Shown: positions 9,554 through 19,245, counted from the first letter of the stretch. The stretch is 64,000 nucleotides of DNA from Acetoanaerobium sticklandii (GCF_000196455.1 NC_014614.1:1224001-1288000), one strand, 5' to 3'. Program-made: numbers and translations. The notes: a model not told the origin generated them from the sequence alone.

Positions 9554-11194
9554 TTAAGCACTAGCTTTATGAGAATTATTATTTTTTTTACCAAAGAATA
9601 ATTTGAAAGTTGTTACAATCAATACAATTGCTAATATGAATAAGACTGTTGCTATAGCGGCGATTACTAAATTTCCTCCAAGAAGGTTATTCTTAGCGAC
9701 TAATGCTAAAGCTGATAAGGTTACTGCAAACATGAATACCATTGGTATAACAGTCATTTTATTATCTTTACCTGATTTTGCCAGCCATGCTGAGACAGCA
9801 AGTAGCGATAGCCCTGCTAATAACTGATTTGCTGATCCAAATATAGGCCAAATTTTTTGGTATCCAAAAGATAAAAGTAAAGCAGATAATCCAACTGTTA
9901 CAGCAGTAGAAACATACATGTTACTTAAAACAGTTGTGCTTCCATCTTCCTTTGTAGTCATTTCTTGGAACATGTATCTACCTATTCTAGTTGCAGTATC
10001 AAGACTAGTAAGAGCAAATGCTGAGAAAGCTAATATGATAAATACTGAACCTAATGAAGTAGGAATTCCAAATTTGCTCATGAATTCAGCTACTCCACTT
10101 GCAAAAATTTGAGCAGGAGTTCCAGTAGCTTCTTTAACATATCCTACAGCGATAAGTGCAATTATAGCAACTATTCCCTCGATTAGCATAGCACCATATC
10201 CAATTAGCTTCGTATCTGATTCACTGTTAAGTTGTTTTGAGCTTGTGCCTGATGCAACCAAAGAGTGAAAGCCTGAAACAGCTCCGCAAGCAACGATAAC
10301 AAATAGCATAGGGAAAAGGTATTGAGTTTGAGCTCCCTGCCCAACAGAAAAACTTGTAAAAGCTGGGATTACCATTGTAGGTCTAACTATAAGTATCCCA
10401 ATTACTGATCCAGCTAGCATAGCATATAGTAGGAATGAACAAAGGTAGTCTCTTGGCTGAAGTAGCAACCAAACAGGCATAGTAGATGCTAGGAATATGT
10501 AAACTAGAAGTATAATATCCCAAGTTAATTTTGAAAGTTTGAGAATTGGGAATTGATAACCTAGATAAATACATCCAAATAATAATAGTACTCCAATTAC
10601 AGTAGAAAAGAGTAAACTTGAACCTTTTCTATATACAAAATATCCAAAACTCATTGCTAACATTATGAATAAAATAGAAGCTGTACCAGCTCTAGCACCA
10701 GTCAAATTCTCTGGAGCAGCAGGATCAAAAGCAAAGGTGCCAGCACAAATATCAGTAAATGCAGCAACTACAAGAATAAGAGTTAAGTACGCAAAGAAAT
10801 TAAAAAGTTTTTTTCCTGTTTCGCCTATATTTACTCTAATTATTTCTCCAATCGATTTTCCTTCATGTCTTACTGAAGCGAATAGTGCTCCCCAATCATG
10901 AACTCCTCCGACAAAGATACTACCAAGTAATATCCAAAGATATACAGGAAGCCATCCGAAAACTGCTGCCTGTATTGGTCCTGTTATTGGACCAGCACCA
11001 GCAATAGATGAAAAATGATGGCCAAGAAGCACTTTAGCACTAGCTGGGCAATAGTCTATATCATCACGCAAGGTGTGAGCAGGAGTTTTTATTTTTGAAT
11101 CTACTCCCCATTTTTTTGCTAAAAAGCCTCCATAAATGCTGTATGCTCCTAAAAAAAGAATAATTCCTATGAATAAAAGTATTAATGAATTCAT
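9554..11194 (-). CDS. CstA-family carbon starvation / pyruvate-type transporter
   Basis: This is a 546-residue, very hydrophobic membrane protein with the CstA signature near the N-terminus. The markers are GGFLAKKWGVD, DDIDYCPASAKVLLGHHFSSIAGAGPITGPIQA and GGVHDWGALFASVRHEGKSIGEI, with many transmembrane helices after them. Family members (E. coli CstA and BtsT) import pyruvate, and some members are linked to peptide uptake. A GGGGAGG site precedes the ATG. It lies 81 bases downstream of the unknown 165-aa gene with no terminator between. A LytS/LytTR system is just upstream, which matches the BtsS/BtsR-BtsT arrangement and supports, by inference, a pyruvate role. Confidence 0.9.
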   Translation of the reverse strand: MNSLILLFIGIILFLGAYSIYGGFLAKKWGVDSKIKTPAHTLRDDIDYCPASAKVLLGHHFSSIAGAGPITGPIQAAVFGWLPVYLWILLGSIFVGGVHDWGALFASVRHEGKSIGEIIRVNIGETGKKLFNFFAYLTLILVVAAFTDICAGTFAFDPAAPENLTGARAGTASILFIMLAMSFGYFVYRKGSSLLFSTVIGVLLLFGCIYLGYQFPILKLSKLTWDIILLVYIFLASTMPVWLLLQPRDYLCSFLLYAMLAGSVIGILIVRPTMVIPAFTSFSVGQGAQTQYLFPMLFVIVACGAVSGFHSLVASGTSSKQLNSESDTKLIGYGAMLIEGIVAIIALIAVGYVKEATGTPAQIFASGVAEFMSKFGIPTSLGSVFIILAFSAFALTSLDTATRIGRYMFQEMTTKEDGSTTVLSNMYVSTAVTVGLSALLLSFGYQKIWPIFGSANQLLAGLSLLAVSAWLAKSGKDNKMTVIPMVFMFAVTLSALALVAKNNLLGGNLVIAAIATVLFILAIVLIVTTFKLFFGKKNNNSHKASA

Positions 11195-11275
11195 TTTATA
11201 CCTCCCCGAGCTATATTTTAAATTTAGTTTTATTAAATAAATCCTCTATAAGTTTGTTATGTAAAGTGCTATATT

Positions 11276-11773
11276 TTACGAAGTTAATTTGTAGGCTTCT
11301 TTAACCTTTTTGCCATGCTTATTTGAAATGACTTCTTGAGTTTCGAGATTTACACAAATTAAGCGAATATCACACCAGCCTTTAAGATAAAATGAGTATA
11401 CCTTGCTAAACTTAAAATTATTAATGAAGTATATAGTTTCTGGGTCTACATTATTTGAAAGAATTACACCTGTAATGTATGTACTCATATGATCTTGGCT
11501 TGGATTAACAGTTTCATTAACAATATTCTTTAAGAATTCTGTATACATAGTAGCCTTAGTTAAATCTAATGCAGGAATATATTTTATATAACAATTTTCG
11601 TAGTTTTCATACCTATCGATGATATCATTTTGAGTTACAAATGTTCTTCCGCTTACTTGGGAAAAATTTGCTTGAAAGTCTACTTTTTCTCCTAGTATTT
11701 CAACGTCTGTATTAATATGAAAATGTTTAGCGAATCTATTTTTTAGTATCTTTATATAATCCTCATATATCAT
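11276..11773 (-). CDS. Uncharacterised 165-residue protein upstream of cstA
   Basis: I do not recognise this family. It is a soluble protein without a signal peptide or membrane segment. Its composition is mixed alpha/beta, with FHINTDVEILGEKVDFQANF near the N-terminus and a C-terminal part that reads like beta strands (YFINNFKFSKVYSF, WCDIRLICVNLE). The start has a strong GAGGAGG site. It is separated from the LytTR gene by a terminator and followed by cstA after 81 bases. It is therefore probably the first gene of the cstA transcript and a candidate accessory or regulator for that transporter. Confidence 0.7.
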   Translation of the reverse strand: MIYEDYIKILKNRFAKHFHINTDVEILGEKVDFQANFSQVSGRTFVTQNDIIDRYENYENCYIKYIPALDLTKATMYTEFLKNIVNETVNPSQDHMSTYITGVILSNNVDPETIYFINNFKFSKVYSFYLKGWCDIRLICVNLETQEVISNKHGKKVKEAYKLTS

Positions 11774-11870
11774 GGATTCACCTCCTCGTATAATAATTTT
11801 CTAGTTAGGCCACTACTTCGAATTATAAACAAAATATTCTAAAAATTAATAATGCAAGCATGAAATGACA

Positions 11871-11898
11871 AAAAAAACACCTGAGTTACACTCAGATG
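11871..11898 (-). terminator. Terminator overlapping the end of the LytTR regulator gene
   Basis: On the minus strand CATCTGAG-TGTAA-CTCAGGTG forms a stem (one G-U pair) followed by eight T. The TGA stop codon of the LytTR gene is within the 5' arm. It isolates the lytS/lytT-like pair from the downstream unknown-cstA unit. Confidence 0.85.
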
Positions 11899-12593
11899 CG
11901 CATTAAAGTTTTGAATTGGGATATATTTTGACGACTAACTGGTATTTCTTCATTAAGTCCTTTTAGCTTTAATACATAGGTGTTATTAAACCAAGGAATT
12001 ATTTCAGATATTTTATCTAAATTCACAATATATGATCGATGCGTTTTAAAAAACTTATCATGAGGAAGTTTTAAATAAAAATCAGTTAAGCAGGTATGGA
12101 GTATATATTCGTCTGTTTTTGTATACACGTGGACTTCATGTTTGTTAGCCTTACAGAAATAAATTTGATTATAGTCAAGAACAATAAATTTTTCATTTTG
12201 CCATAGGGTTATAGTATTCTGTAAACAGCTAGAGGTTGAAGTTTGCTCTAGCTTTGAGAGGGTTTCTACTATTCTGTTTTGAGAATAAGGTTTAAGAATA
12301 TAATCAAATGCGCAGACTTCAAAGGCTTCAACGGCATAGTCGCTATATGCACTGATAAATACTATTAGAGGTTTTATTTTGAGGGTTTTTATCACCCTAG
12401 AAAAACTCATTCCATCTAGTTTTGGCATATGTATATCTAAAAATATAACATCAACAGACTTTTCTTGTATGTATTCTAAGGCTTCAATACTGTTCTCAAA
12501 TGTATTTTCTATTTTAATTGTACTAAAGTTTTTAATGAAATACTCTAATTCTTTGATAGCTGGAAACTCATCGTCTACAATGATGCAATTCAC
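11892..12593 (-). CDS. LytTR-family response regulator (LytT/BtsR-like)
   Basis: This is a 233-residue regulator. The receiver domain (about 1-118) has VDDE, the phospho-acceptor Asp53 in FLDIHMPKLDG, and the Lys in YILKPY. The LytTR DNA-binding domain follows (about 130-232), with FFKTHRSYIVNLDKI and the final strand region ending in SRQNI. The start is GTG at 12593, seven bases after AAAGGAGG. It overlaps the sensor gene's stop by four bases (GTGA), showing translational coupling. Such pairs control pyruvate transporters in several bacteria (BtsSR/YpdAB in E. coli, LytST in Bacillus). The neighbouring cstA-like gene is the obvious candidate target. Confidence 0.92.
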   Translation of the reverse strand: MNCIIVDDEFPAIKELEYFIKNFSTIKIENTFENSIEALEYIQEKSVDVIFLDIHMPKLDGMSFSRVIKTLKIKPLIVFISAYSDYAVEAFEVCAFDYILKPYSQNRIVETLSKLEQTSTSSCLQNTITLWQNEKFIVLDYNQIYFCKANKHEVHVYTKTDEYILHTCLTDFYLKLPHDKFFKTHRSYIVNLDKISEIIPWFNNTYVLKLKGLNEEIPVSRQNISQFKTLMRI

Positions 12594-14269
12594 AATACAG
12601 CCTCCTTTTGCTTTAAAACAAAGCTAATTTTTGTACCAATTTTTAAATTTTCAATTTTAAGTCCATGACCATAAAGATGCTTAAGTCTATTATGTACATT
12701 AGCCATACCAATTTTGTTTTGACTCTGAGTTTCTGATGACAAACTATCTATCACTTCACCTGGAACTCCAAAACCGTCATCTTCAATAGTTACTAAAACT
12801 GAATTCTCAGATTGCTTTTTAATACTTATAACAACCTTACCTTTTCCCTTTGATTCTAAAACACCATGCTTTATAGCATTTTCTACTATGGGCTGAATTA
12901 TCAATGAAGGAATTGTAAGTTTAATATCTTTGTCGATATCATATTCAATTTTTAGTTTATCTCCAAATCTTGCTTGTTCTATAGCAATATATGCTTTTAC
13001 TTGTTCTATTTCTTTACTAATATCTACGAAACCATTTGATTCCTCAATATTGTATCTTAAAAACACGGATAAGTTAACTATTAACTCTCTAGCTTTATCC
13101 GGATTTATTCTTACAAAAGAAACTATTGTATTTAGGGAGTTAAATAAAAAATGAGGGTTAATCTGAGCTTGTAGAGCCTTAATTTCTGCTTTTGAAGCCA
13201 ACGCTTTAAGGTTTGTAACTTTGCTTAATTCCATTTGGGTTGACATGAGTTGAGATAATCCTAAAGCCAATTTTTCATGAGTATAGGATATACCTTTTTC
13301 TTTTGTTGAATATAGTTTTAAAGTTTTTGTTACTTCGTTGCCTTCGTATAATGGGACTATGATACATGATTTTAAATTGCAGTCTAAATTCTGACACTTA
13401 ATTTCTTCAGAGGTGTTCAAAATTAAATGCTTGCCAGTATCAAAAACGGTTCCTGTTGTTAGAGGGTTAATAGGATGTTTTTTGCTATGGTAGTCACAAT
13501 CTAAACCGCTATATGCAAGTACTCTATGTTTATCTGTTATAGATACAGCAGCTAAATCAGTTGAATCCTTTATGATAGAACAAATTTTTTGAAGAGATTC
13601 ATCATTTATATCTCTAAAATAGGGTAGTGTTTTATTAGCTATTTCTAAAGAAAGCTGAGCCTGAATTGCTGAAGCCTGGTCTTTTTCATCAAAGATTTTC
13701 TGTATTAAAAGGATAACAATACATATCCCAATTGCATTGGCGAAACTAAGAGGAAGATAGATACTTTTCACTATATTAAAAGCCATGTATGTAGGCCTTG
13801 ATATAAACAGAACTAGTAACATTTCTATACTTACAACAAATATTCCTCCAATTAGACCATAAACCCATTTTGAATACTTTCTATCTCGAGTATATATAAA
13901 AGCTGATACAAAGCCAGCTATCATAGTCGTAAGTCCACAAGCAATAGAGGTTATGCCTTGTATATCGTATAGTATTCTATGTATGCCTGTAATTATTCCA
14001 GAAACAATGCCAACAAATGGTCCGTATAGAATCCCGCCTGCCATGACACCAATTATCCTAGTGCTTGCTACAGCACCATTTACATTGGTACCAAGGTAGG
14101 TGCCAGCTATACCGAAGAAAGAAAAAATTATCCCTAATATAACTAGGTCAAATCGTGAATACTCATCTTTCTGAATAAATCTTTTAAATGCAGGAAGATT
14201 AGAAATTATAAAAGTTATTATAATTACAAAGTTTAAACTATTTATTAAATTTTTTGCAATTTCGAACAT
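12590..14269 (-). CDS. LytS-family sensor histidine kinase
   Basis: The protein has about 559 residues. The N-terminal 5TM-5TMR_LYT membrane module (about 1-190) contains AGTYLGTNVNGAVASTRIIGVMAGGILYG-type glycine-rich helices. A GAF-like sensor segment follows (about 215-335). The His_kinase domain has the phospho-acceptor His in LQAQINPHFLFNSLNT, and the HATPase domain has NAIKHGV and DDGFGVP. ATG 14269 lies five bases after AGGTGG; the upstream GTG at 14278 overlaps that site and is less likely. Members sense pyruvate or related metabolites through the LYT module. It forms an operon with the LytTR regulator. Confidence 0.92.
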   Translation of the reverse strand: MFEIAKNLINSLNFVIIITFIISNLPAFKRFIQKDEYSRFDLVILGIIFSFFGIAGTYLGTNVNGAVASTRIIGVMAGGILYGPFVGIVSGIITGIHRILYDIQGITSIACGLTTMIAGFVSAFIYTRDRKYSKWVYGLIGGIFVVSIEMLLVLFISRPTYMAFNIVKSIYLPLSFANAIGICIVILLIQKIFDEKDQASAIQAQLSLEIANKTLPYFRDINDESLQKICSIIKDSTDLAAVSITDKHRVLAYSGLDCDYHSKKHPINPLTTGTVFDTGKHLILNTSEEIKCQNLDCNLKSCIIVPLYEGNEVTKTLKLYSTKEKGISYTHEKLALGLSQLMSTQMELSKVTNLKALASKAEIKALQAQINPHFLFNSLNTIVSFVRINPDKARELIVNLSVFLRYNIEESNGFVDISKEIEQVKAYIAIEQARFGDKLKIEYDIDKDIKLTIPSLIIQPIVENAIKHGVLESKGKGKVVISIKKQSENSVLVTIEDDGFGVPGEVIDSLSSETQSQNKIGMANVHNRLKHLYGHGLKIENLKIGTKISFVLKQKEAVL

Positions 14270-14427
14270 AGGTACCACCTTGATTTTTTATTTTCTAGTT
14301 CTATCAAACAATTATATATTTTAAGTATTTTGTATGCAACTTAATTCGTAGTTGTCTAGTCATTTAGTATATTTTTTGTTATAATGCTATAATAAATTAA
14401 ATATTAAAATAACTAAGGGGTGAAATT

Positions 14428-16107
14428 ATGAACAGTAATGATAAAAATATGAGTGCAGAATCTGCTATTATTCAATCTAATTTTATTCATAACATCATAG
14501 ATGAAGATTTGAAAAAAGGTACTTATGGTCAGAAAGTATACACTAGATTTCCTCCAGAGCCGAATGGTTATTTACATATAGGTCATGCAAAATCCATTTG
14601 CCTTAACTTTGGAACTGCAATAAAATACAATGGAAAATGCAATTTGAGATTTGATGATACAAATCCAGTTAAAGAAGAAGTTGAGTATGTAGAATCTATA
14701 AAAGAAGACGTAAAATGGCTTGGGTTTGAATGGGACGAGCTTCTTTTTGCATCTGATTATTTTGAAGAAATGTATCAGCTAGCCGTAAAGCTAATAAAAA
14801 AGGACAAAGCATATGTTTGTGAGCTTACTCCTGAGCAGATGAGAGAATATAGAGGTAACTTTGATACTCCTGGAAAAGACAGCCCTTATAGAAATAGGCC
14901 AATAGAAGAAAGCTTAAATCTCTTTGAAAAAATGAGAACTGGAGAATTTGCAGAAGGACAAATGACTCTAAGAGCTAAGATAGATATGGCTTCTCCTAAT
15001 ATGAATATGAGAGACCCTGCACTTTATCGTATAGTTCACGCTAGTCACCATAGAACAGGCGATGCATGGTGCATCTACCCTATGTATGATTACGCTCATC
15101 CACTTGAAGATGCAATTGAAGGGATTACTCATTCTATATGTACACTCGAATTTGAAGCGCATAGACCTTTTTATGATTGGGTACTAATTGAAACTGAGTG
15201 GAATAATCCACCAAAGCAAATAGAGTTTGCAAGGTTAGAGATGACTAATATGGTTATGAGTAAGAGATATCTCAAAAAATTAGTTGATGAAAAACTAGTG
15301 CAAGGTTGGGATGACCCAAGAATGTCTACTATTTCAGGACTTAGAAGAAGAGGATATACTCCGTCATCGATAAGAACCTTTGCTGAGAAGATAGGCGTAT
15401 CAAAAGCAAATAGTGAAGTTGATATTTCCCTTTTAGAGCATTGCATAAGAGAAGATTTAAAACTTACTGCCCACAGAAAAATGGCTGTACTAGACCCTCT
15501 CAAGCTTGTTATTACTAATTATCCTGAAGGCGAAGTAGAGTATCTGGATGCAGAAAATAATTCAGAAAATCCTGAACTAGGTAATAGAAAGATTCCATTT
15601 ACTAAGGAGCTATATATTGAGAGAGATGATTTTATGGAAAATCCTCCATCAAAATATTATAGATTATTCCCAGGAAATGAAGTTAGACTTAGAAATGCAT
15701 ATTTTGTTAAATGTGAAGAGGTTATTAAGGATGACGCAGGCAATATAGTAGAAGTGCGTTGCACCTATGATCCTGAGACTAAATCAGGAACTGGCTTTAC
15801 AGGTAGAAAAGTGAAAGGTACTATCCACTGGGTGAGTGCTACTCATAATGTTAAAGCAAGTGTTAGACTTTATGATTATCTTTTTGTGAAAAGCGAGAAT
15901 GATGAGGAAGGCTATGTTTACAACGCTAATTCACTAAAAGTTCTAGACGAATGTTATTTAGAAAAAAGCTTTGAGGATGCAAAAAAAGATGATAAATATC
16001 AGTTTAACAGACATGGATACTTTGTTGTTGATACGAAAGATACAACAGAAAATCATCTTGTTTTTAATAGAATAGTGTCTTTAAAAGATTCATTTAATAA
16101 AAAATAA
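14428..16107 (+). CDS. glnS: Glutaminyl-tRNA synthetase
   Basis: This 559-residue class Ic synthetase ligates glutamine to tRNA(Gln). The HIGH-region PPEPNGYLHIGHAKS, the Gln/Glu discriminating segment RFDDTNPVKEE and the KMSKS-equivalent VMSKRYL are all present. A C-terminal anticodon-binding beta-barrel region is intact. The length is normal for bacterial GlnRS. Presence of GlnRS means this organism can charge tRNA(Gln) directly and need not rely only on GatCAB transamidation. An AAGGGG site precedes the ATG, and a terminator follows. Confidence 0.96.
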   Translation: MNSNDKNMSAESAIIQSNFIHNIIDEDLKKGTYGQKVYTRFPPEPNGYLHIGHAKSICLNFGTAIKYNGKCNLRFDDTNPVKEEVEYVESIKEDVKWLGFEWDELLFASDYFEEMYQLAVKLIKKDKAYVCELTPEQMREYRGNFDTPGKDSPYRNRPIEESLNLFEKMRTGEFAEGQMTLRAKIDMASPNMNMRDPALYRIVHASHHRTGDAWCIYPMYDYAHPLEDAIEGITHSICTLEFEAHRPFYDWVLIETEWNNPPKQIEFARLEMTNMVMSKRYLKKLVDEKLVQGWDDPRMSTISGLRRRGYTPSSIRTFAEKIGVSKANSEVDISLLEHCIREDLKLTAHRKMAVLDPLKLVITNYPEGEVEYLDAENNSENPELGNRKIPFTKELYIERDDFMENPPSKYYRLFPGNEVRLRNAYFVKCEEVIKDDAGNIVEVRCTYDPETKSGTGFTGRKVKGTIHWVSATHNVKASVRLYDYLFVKSENDEEGYVYNANSLKVLDECYLEKSFEDAKKDDKYQFNRHGYFVVDTKDTTENHLVFNRIVSLKDSFNKK

Positions 16108-16130
16108 ATCACAAATAAAGACCTTTACTG

Positions 16131-16168
16131 TAATACTGCACTGTTTTGACAGCTGCAGTATTATTTTT
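16131..16168 (+). terminator. Terminator after glnS
   Basis: TAATACTGCA pairs with TGCAGTATTA, with an inner CTG/CAG pair closing the loop, followed by five T. It ends the glnS transcript. Confidence 0.85.
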
Positions 16169-16191
16169 AATATAATACTGGAGATGATGGG

Positions 16192-16839
16192 TTGCAGAAT
16201 TTGGATGTTATATTTAAAAGATTGCCAAAGCTTATGATGGGATTTATACTCATTGCAATTGGTACAAATATAATGAAAGCTTCAAAACTAGGTTTAAATT
16301 CTTGGGGAGCGTTTAATGAAGGACTAACTGTGATTACAGGCATATCATTTGGCAGAATTAACCAAATGATAGGTATAGCAGTTCTTATTATAGCTATTTT
16401 TATTAAAATTTATCCAGGAATAGGTACTATTTTAAACATGTACTTTATTGGCCTTTTTATTGATATTGTCGATTCATTAACTTTTATTGGGATTCCTGAA
16501 GATATGCCTACTAGACTTATTTACTTATTTGTAGGGCTCTTTATTTTTCACCTCGGAGGCTATATGTACATGAGCTGCGAGCTTGGCTGTGGACCGAGAG
16601 ACAGCTTAATGATAGGTCTCATAAAAATAACGGGAAAACCAGTTTCATACATAAGAACAATAATTGAAGCTACTGTTCTAGTTTTAGGAATATTACTAGG
16701 AGGTACTTTTGGAATAGGAACAATTGTAAATACATTTTTAGGAGGACCTTTACTAGGAGCGATATACAAATTTTTTAAATTCGATCCAAAGAAAATCAAT
16801 CAAATCAACTTATTTTCTTTAAATAAGCAATCTGCTTAA
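16192..16839 (+). CDS. YczE/YyaS/YitT-family membrane protein
   Basis: This is a 215-residue integral membrane protein with about five hydrophobic segments. The conserved features are LMMGFILIAIGTNIMKASKLGLNSWGAF near the N-terminus and the family hallmark GCGPRDSLMIGL at about 140-151. The biochemical role of the family is not established; Bacillus YczE is linked to production of secreted secondary metabolites. The start appears to be TTG at 16192, shortly after a GGAG site, and no ATG is available in frame nearby. The sigma-54 regulator follows after 37 bases and may be cotranscribed. Confidence 0.75.
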   Translation: MQNLDVIFKRLPKLMMGFILIAIGTNIMKASKLGLNSWGAFNEGLTVITGISFGRINQMIGIAVLIIAIFIKIYPGIGTILNMYFIGLFIDIVDSLTFIGIPEDMPTRLIYLFVGLFIFHLGGYMYMSCELGCGPRDSLMIGLIKITGKPVSYIRTIIEATVLVLGILLGGTFGIGTIVNTFLGGPLLGAIYKFFKFDPKKINQINLFSLNKQSA

Positions 16840-16876
16840 AATTATAATTATAGGATTTAGAAGGGATAATACTTTT

Positions 16877-18274
16877 ATGGATAATGAAAACAACATATTC
16901 TTAAAAGAAAACAAAGATAATTTGGATTATAAAGAAATATTAAATGTTATTCTTAATAATGCTTATGAATGGCTAGTAATAATAGATGATAAAGGCTATA
17001 TCATGATGATGAGCAAAGGCTATAAGGAATTTATAGGAGATATGGTACCTGAAGGCAAGCATGTTACAGAAGTTATTGAAAATACAAAACTTCATGATAT
17101 TGTTAAAACTGGAAAAACTCAAATTGGAGAAATACAGATAATTAAAGGTCAGCAGGTTATAGCCTCAAGGCTTCCTATTATTAAAGACAATAAAATTATA
17201 GGAGCAATAGGGAAAGTTATATTCAAGGACATAACTGATTTTTATGATATGTCAAAAAAAATCATTACTATGGAAAAAGAAATTAAATATTATAAGGATC
17301 AGCTTAAAAAACAAAAAAGTGCTAAATACTCATTTTCAAATATAATTGGTGAGAGCAAATCTCTTATGGAAGTAAAAAACATCTGTCAAAGAGCAGCAAT
17401 GTCAGATTCAAATGTACTTATTATGGGAGAAAGTGGAACTGGAAAAGAGCTTTTTGCTCATGCAATTCACAACGCAAGTGATAGAGCTTCTGGACCTTTT
17501 GTTAAGATAAACTGTGCAGCTATCCCTTCTGAGCTTTTAGAATCTGAGTTATTTGGCTATGAAGGTGGAGCTTTTACTGGAGCAAAGAAAGAAGGCAAGG
17601 TTGGTAAATTTGAGCTTGCAAATGGAGGAAGTATATTCTTAGATGAAATCGGAGATATGCCTCTTCAGATGCAAGTCAAGCTTCTTAGAGTTCTTCAAGA
17701 AAGAGAAATTGAAAGGATTGGCTCAACTAAAACTAGACCTATTAATGTAAGAATAATATCGGCAACCAATAAAAACCTCGAAGAAGAAGTTAAGTCTGGT
17801 AATTTTAGAGAAGATTTGTATTATAGGCTTAATGTAATGAGCGTTAATATAGAGCCCCTAAGAAAAAGAAAGGATGATATAAGACCACTTGCAAAAGCTC
17901 TAGTAAAGAAACTTTCAAGTCAAATGGGAGTACACGTAGATAGCATAAGTGAAAAGGCTATGGCAGCTTTAGAAGCATATGACTGGCCGGGAAATATAAG
18001 AGAATTAGAAAATGTCATCGAGCGGTCTATAAACCTACTCGATTCAGATAGAATAATAAAGGTTTCTACATTACCTGTTCATATTACTCAGTCCCATAAA
18101 ACCCATGTATATATTGCTGGAAGCACTCTTAAAGAGCAGCTATACGATGTAGAAAAAAGTATAATTCTTGAATGCTTGAATGAGAATCAAGGAAATAAGC
18201 AAAAGACAGCAAATGATTTAGATATGAGCAGGACTAGCCTATATCAGAAGTTAAAGTCCTATGGAATAGATTAA
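16877..18274 (+). CDS. Sigma-54-dependent transcriptional activator (PAS-AAA+-Fis)
   Basis: The protein has 465 residues. A PAS sensor domain (about 20-130) is followed by a short coiled coil and the AAA+ sigma-54 interaction domain (about 155-385). That domain has Walker A GESGTGKE, the sigma-54-contacting GAFTGAKKEGK loop, Walker B IFLDEIGDMP, and the arginine region YRLNVMSVNIEPLRKRKDDI. A Fis-type helix-turn-helix closes the protein (about 425-465, KQKTANDLDMSRTSLYQKL). It remodels sigma-54 RNA polymerase at -24/-12 promoters. Two such promoters are visible in this window, before crt and before bcd, but no direct link to this regulator can be shown. Confidence 0.94.
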   Translation: MDNENNIFLKENKDNLDYKEILNVILNNAYEWLVIIDDKGYIMMMSKGYKEFIGDMVPEGKHVTEVIENTKLHDIVKTGKTQIGEIQIIKGQQVIASRLPIIKDNKIIGAIGKVIFKDITDFYDMSKKIITMEKEIKYYKDQLKKQKSAKYSFSNIIGESKSLMEVKNICQRAAMSDSNVLIMGESGTGKELFAHAIHNASDRASGPFVKINCAAIPSELLESELFGYEGGAFTGAKKEGKVGKFELANGGSIFLDEIGDMPLQMQVKLLRVLQEREIERIGSTKTRPINVRIISATNKNLEEEVKSGNFREDLYYRLNVMSVNIEPLRKRKDDIRPLAKALVKKLSSQMGVHVDSISEKAMAALEAYDWPGNIRELENVIERSINLLDSDRIIKVSTLPVHITQSHKTHVYIAGSTLKEQLYDVEKSIILECLNENQGNKQKTANDLDMSRTSLYQKLKSYGID

Positions 18275-18317
18275 AGCTTCATGTGTTTCAGTAATTCTTT
18301 TGTATTCAAAATAAATT

Positions 18318-18361
18318 ATGCCAAGTTTCTTGAAAGTATAGAAACTTGGCATATATTTTTT
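18318..18361. terminator. Bidirectional terminator between the sigma-54 activator and truA
   Basis: ATGCCAAGTTTC pairs perfectly with GAAACTTGGCAT (12 bp), with T-rich tracts on both sides. It sits between converging genes. Confidence 0.85.
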
Positions 18362-19097
18362 AGTAATTTACTTGCATTAACATAAGACCTTTACCCTCTA
18401 CCATTGGACCAGAAAGGCTTCTATCCTTTGATGCTAAAATATTAGCAAGTTCTTCGGGAGATATTTCTCCAGTTCCAACTCTAATCAAGGTTCCAGTTAT
18501 TATTCTAATCATATTATGCAAAAAACCTTCTCCTTCAAATTCTAGATAAACATAATTATTTTTCTTTGTAATAGCTATGCTTTTTATTGATTTTCGACAG
18601 CTTTTTTTCTTAGATTTCATTGTGGTAAAAGCATCATAGTCATGGGTTCCAATAAGGTAATTAGCAGCTTTTTCCATTGCCTTGATATCTAATTGCTTAG
18701 GTTGATGAATAGCTGTTTTTCTTGTAAACACATCAGCAAACGAGTTATTATCAATAGTAAATCTATATACTTTTGTTTTAGCATTGTGTCGAGCGTGAAA
18801 CTTATCATCAGCCTCTTCTATATATGTTACTCTAATATCCTCAGGTAGATAGTAGTTCATGTATGTTTGAATTTCATGTAGAGTCATTTTTGAATTAGTG
18901 TGGAAATTTGCTATTAGTGATTTTGCATGAACACCCTTATCTGTTCTTGAACATCCAATCACTTGAACTTCCTCATCAGTCATTTTATTTAGTAAATCCT
19001 CAAGCTTACCTTGAATAGTGTTGTCTTGGTCCTTTAAACGTTGCCATCCCAAATATCTTGTACCTTCGTATTGTAACGCAATTTTAATATTTCTCAT
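18360..19097 (-). CDS. truA: tRNA pseudouridine synthase A
   Basis: This 245-residue enzyme makes pseudouridine at tRNA positions 38-40. The catalytic Asp53 is in GCSRTDKGVHA. The other TruA motifs are visible: YEGTRYLGWQ near the N-terminus, FHARHNAKTKVYRF and GFLHNMIRIITGTLI. The length is standard. It stands alone on the minus strand, converging on the sigma-54 activator gene. Confidence 0.96.
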   Translation of the reverse strand: MRNIKIALQYEGTRYLGWQRLKDQDNTIQGKLEDLLNKMTDEEVQVIGCSRTDKGVHAKSLIANFHTNSKMTLHEIQTYMNYYLPEDIRVTYIEEADDKFHARHNAKTKVYRFTIDNNSFADVFTRKTAIHQPKQLDIKAMEKAANYLIGTHDYDAFTTMKSKKKSCRKSIKSIAITKKNNYVYLEFEGEGFLHNMIRIITGTLIRVGTGEISPEELANILASKDRSLSGPMVEGKGLMLMQVNY

Positions 19098-19245
19098 TCA
19101 GCTCTCCTATAACATATTATTATGAATAATTTTCATTTAGACTTACTATACCATAATTATAGTAAATGCTAATAGTTAATTTTGATTTTTTATGATAAGA
19201 AGCAATTAAAATTATAAATATATGAATTGATTGTAGGCATGAATA

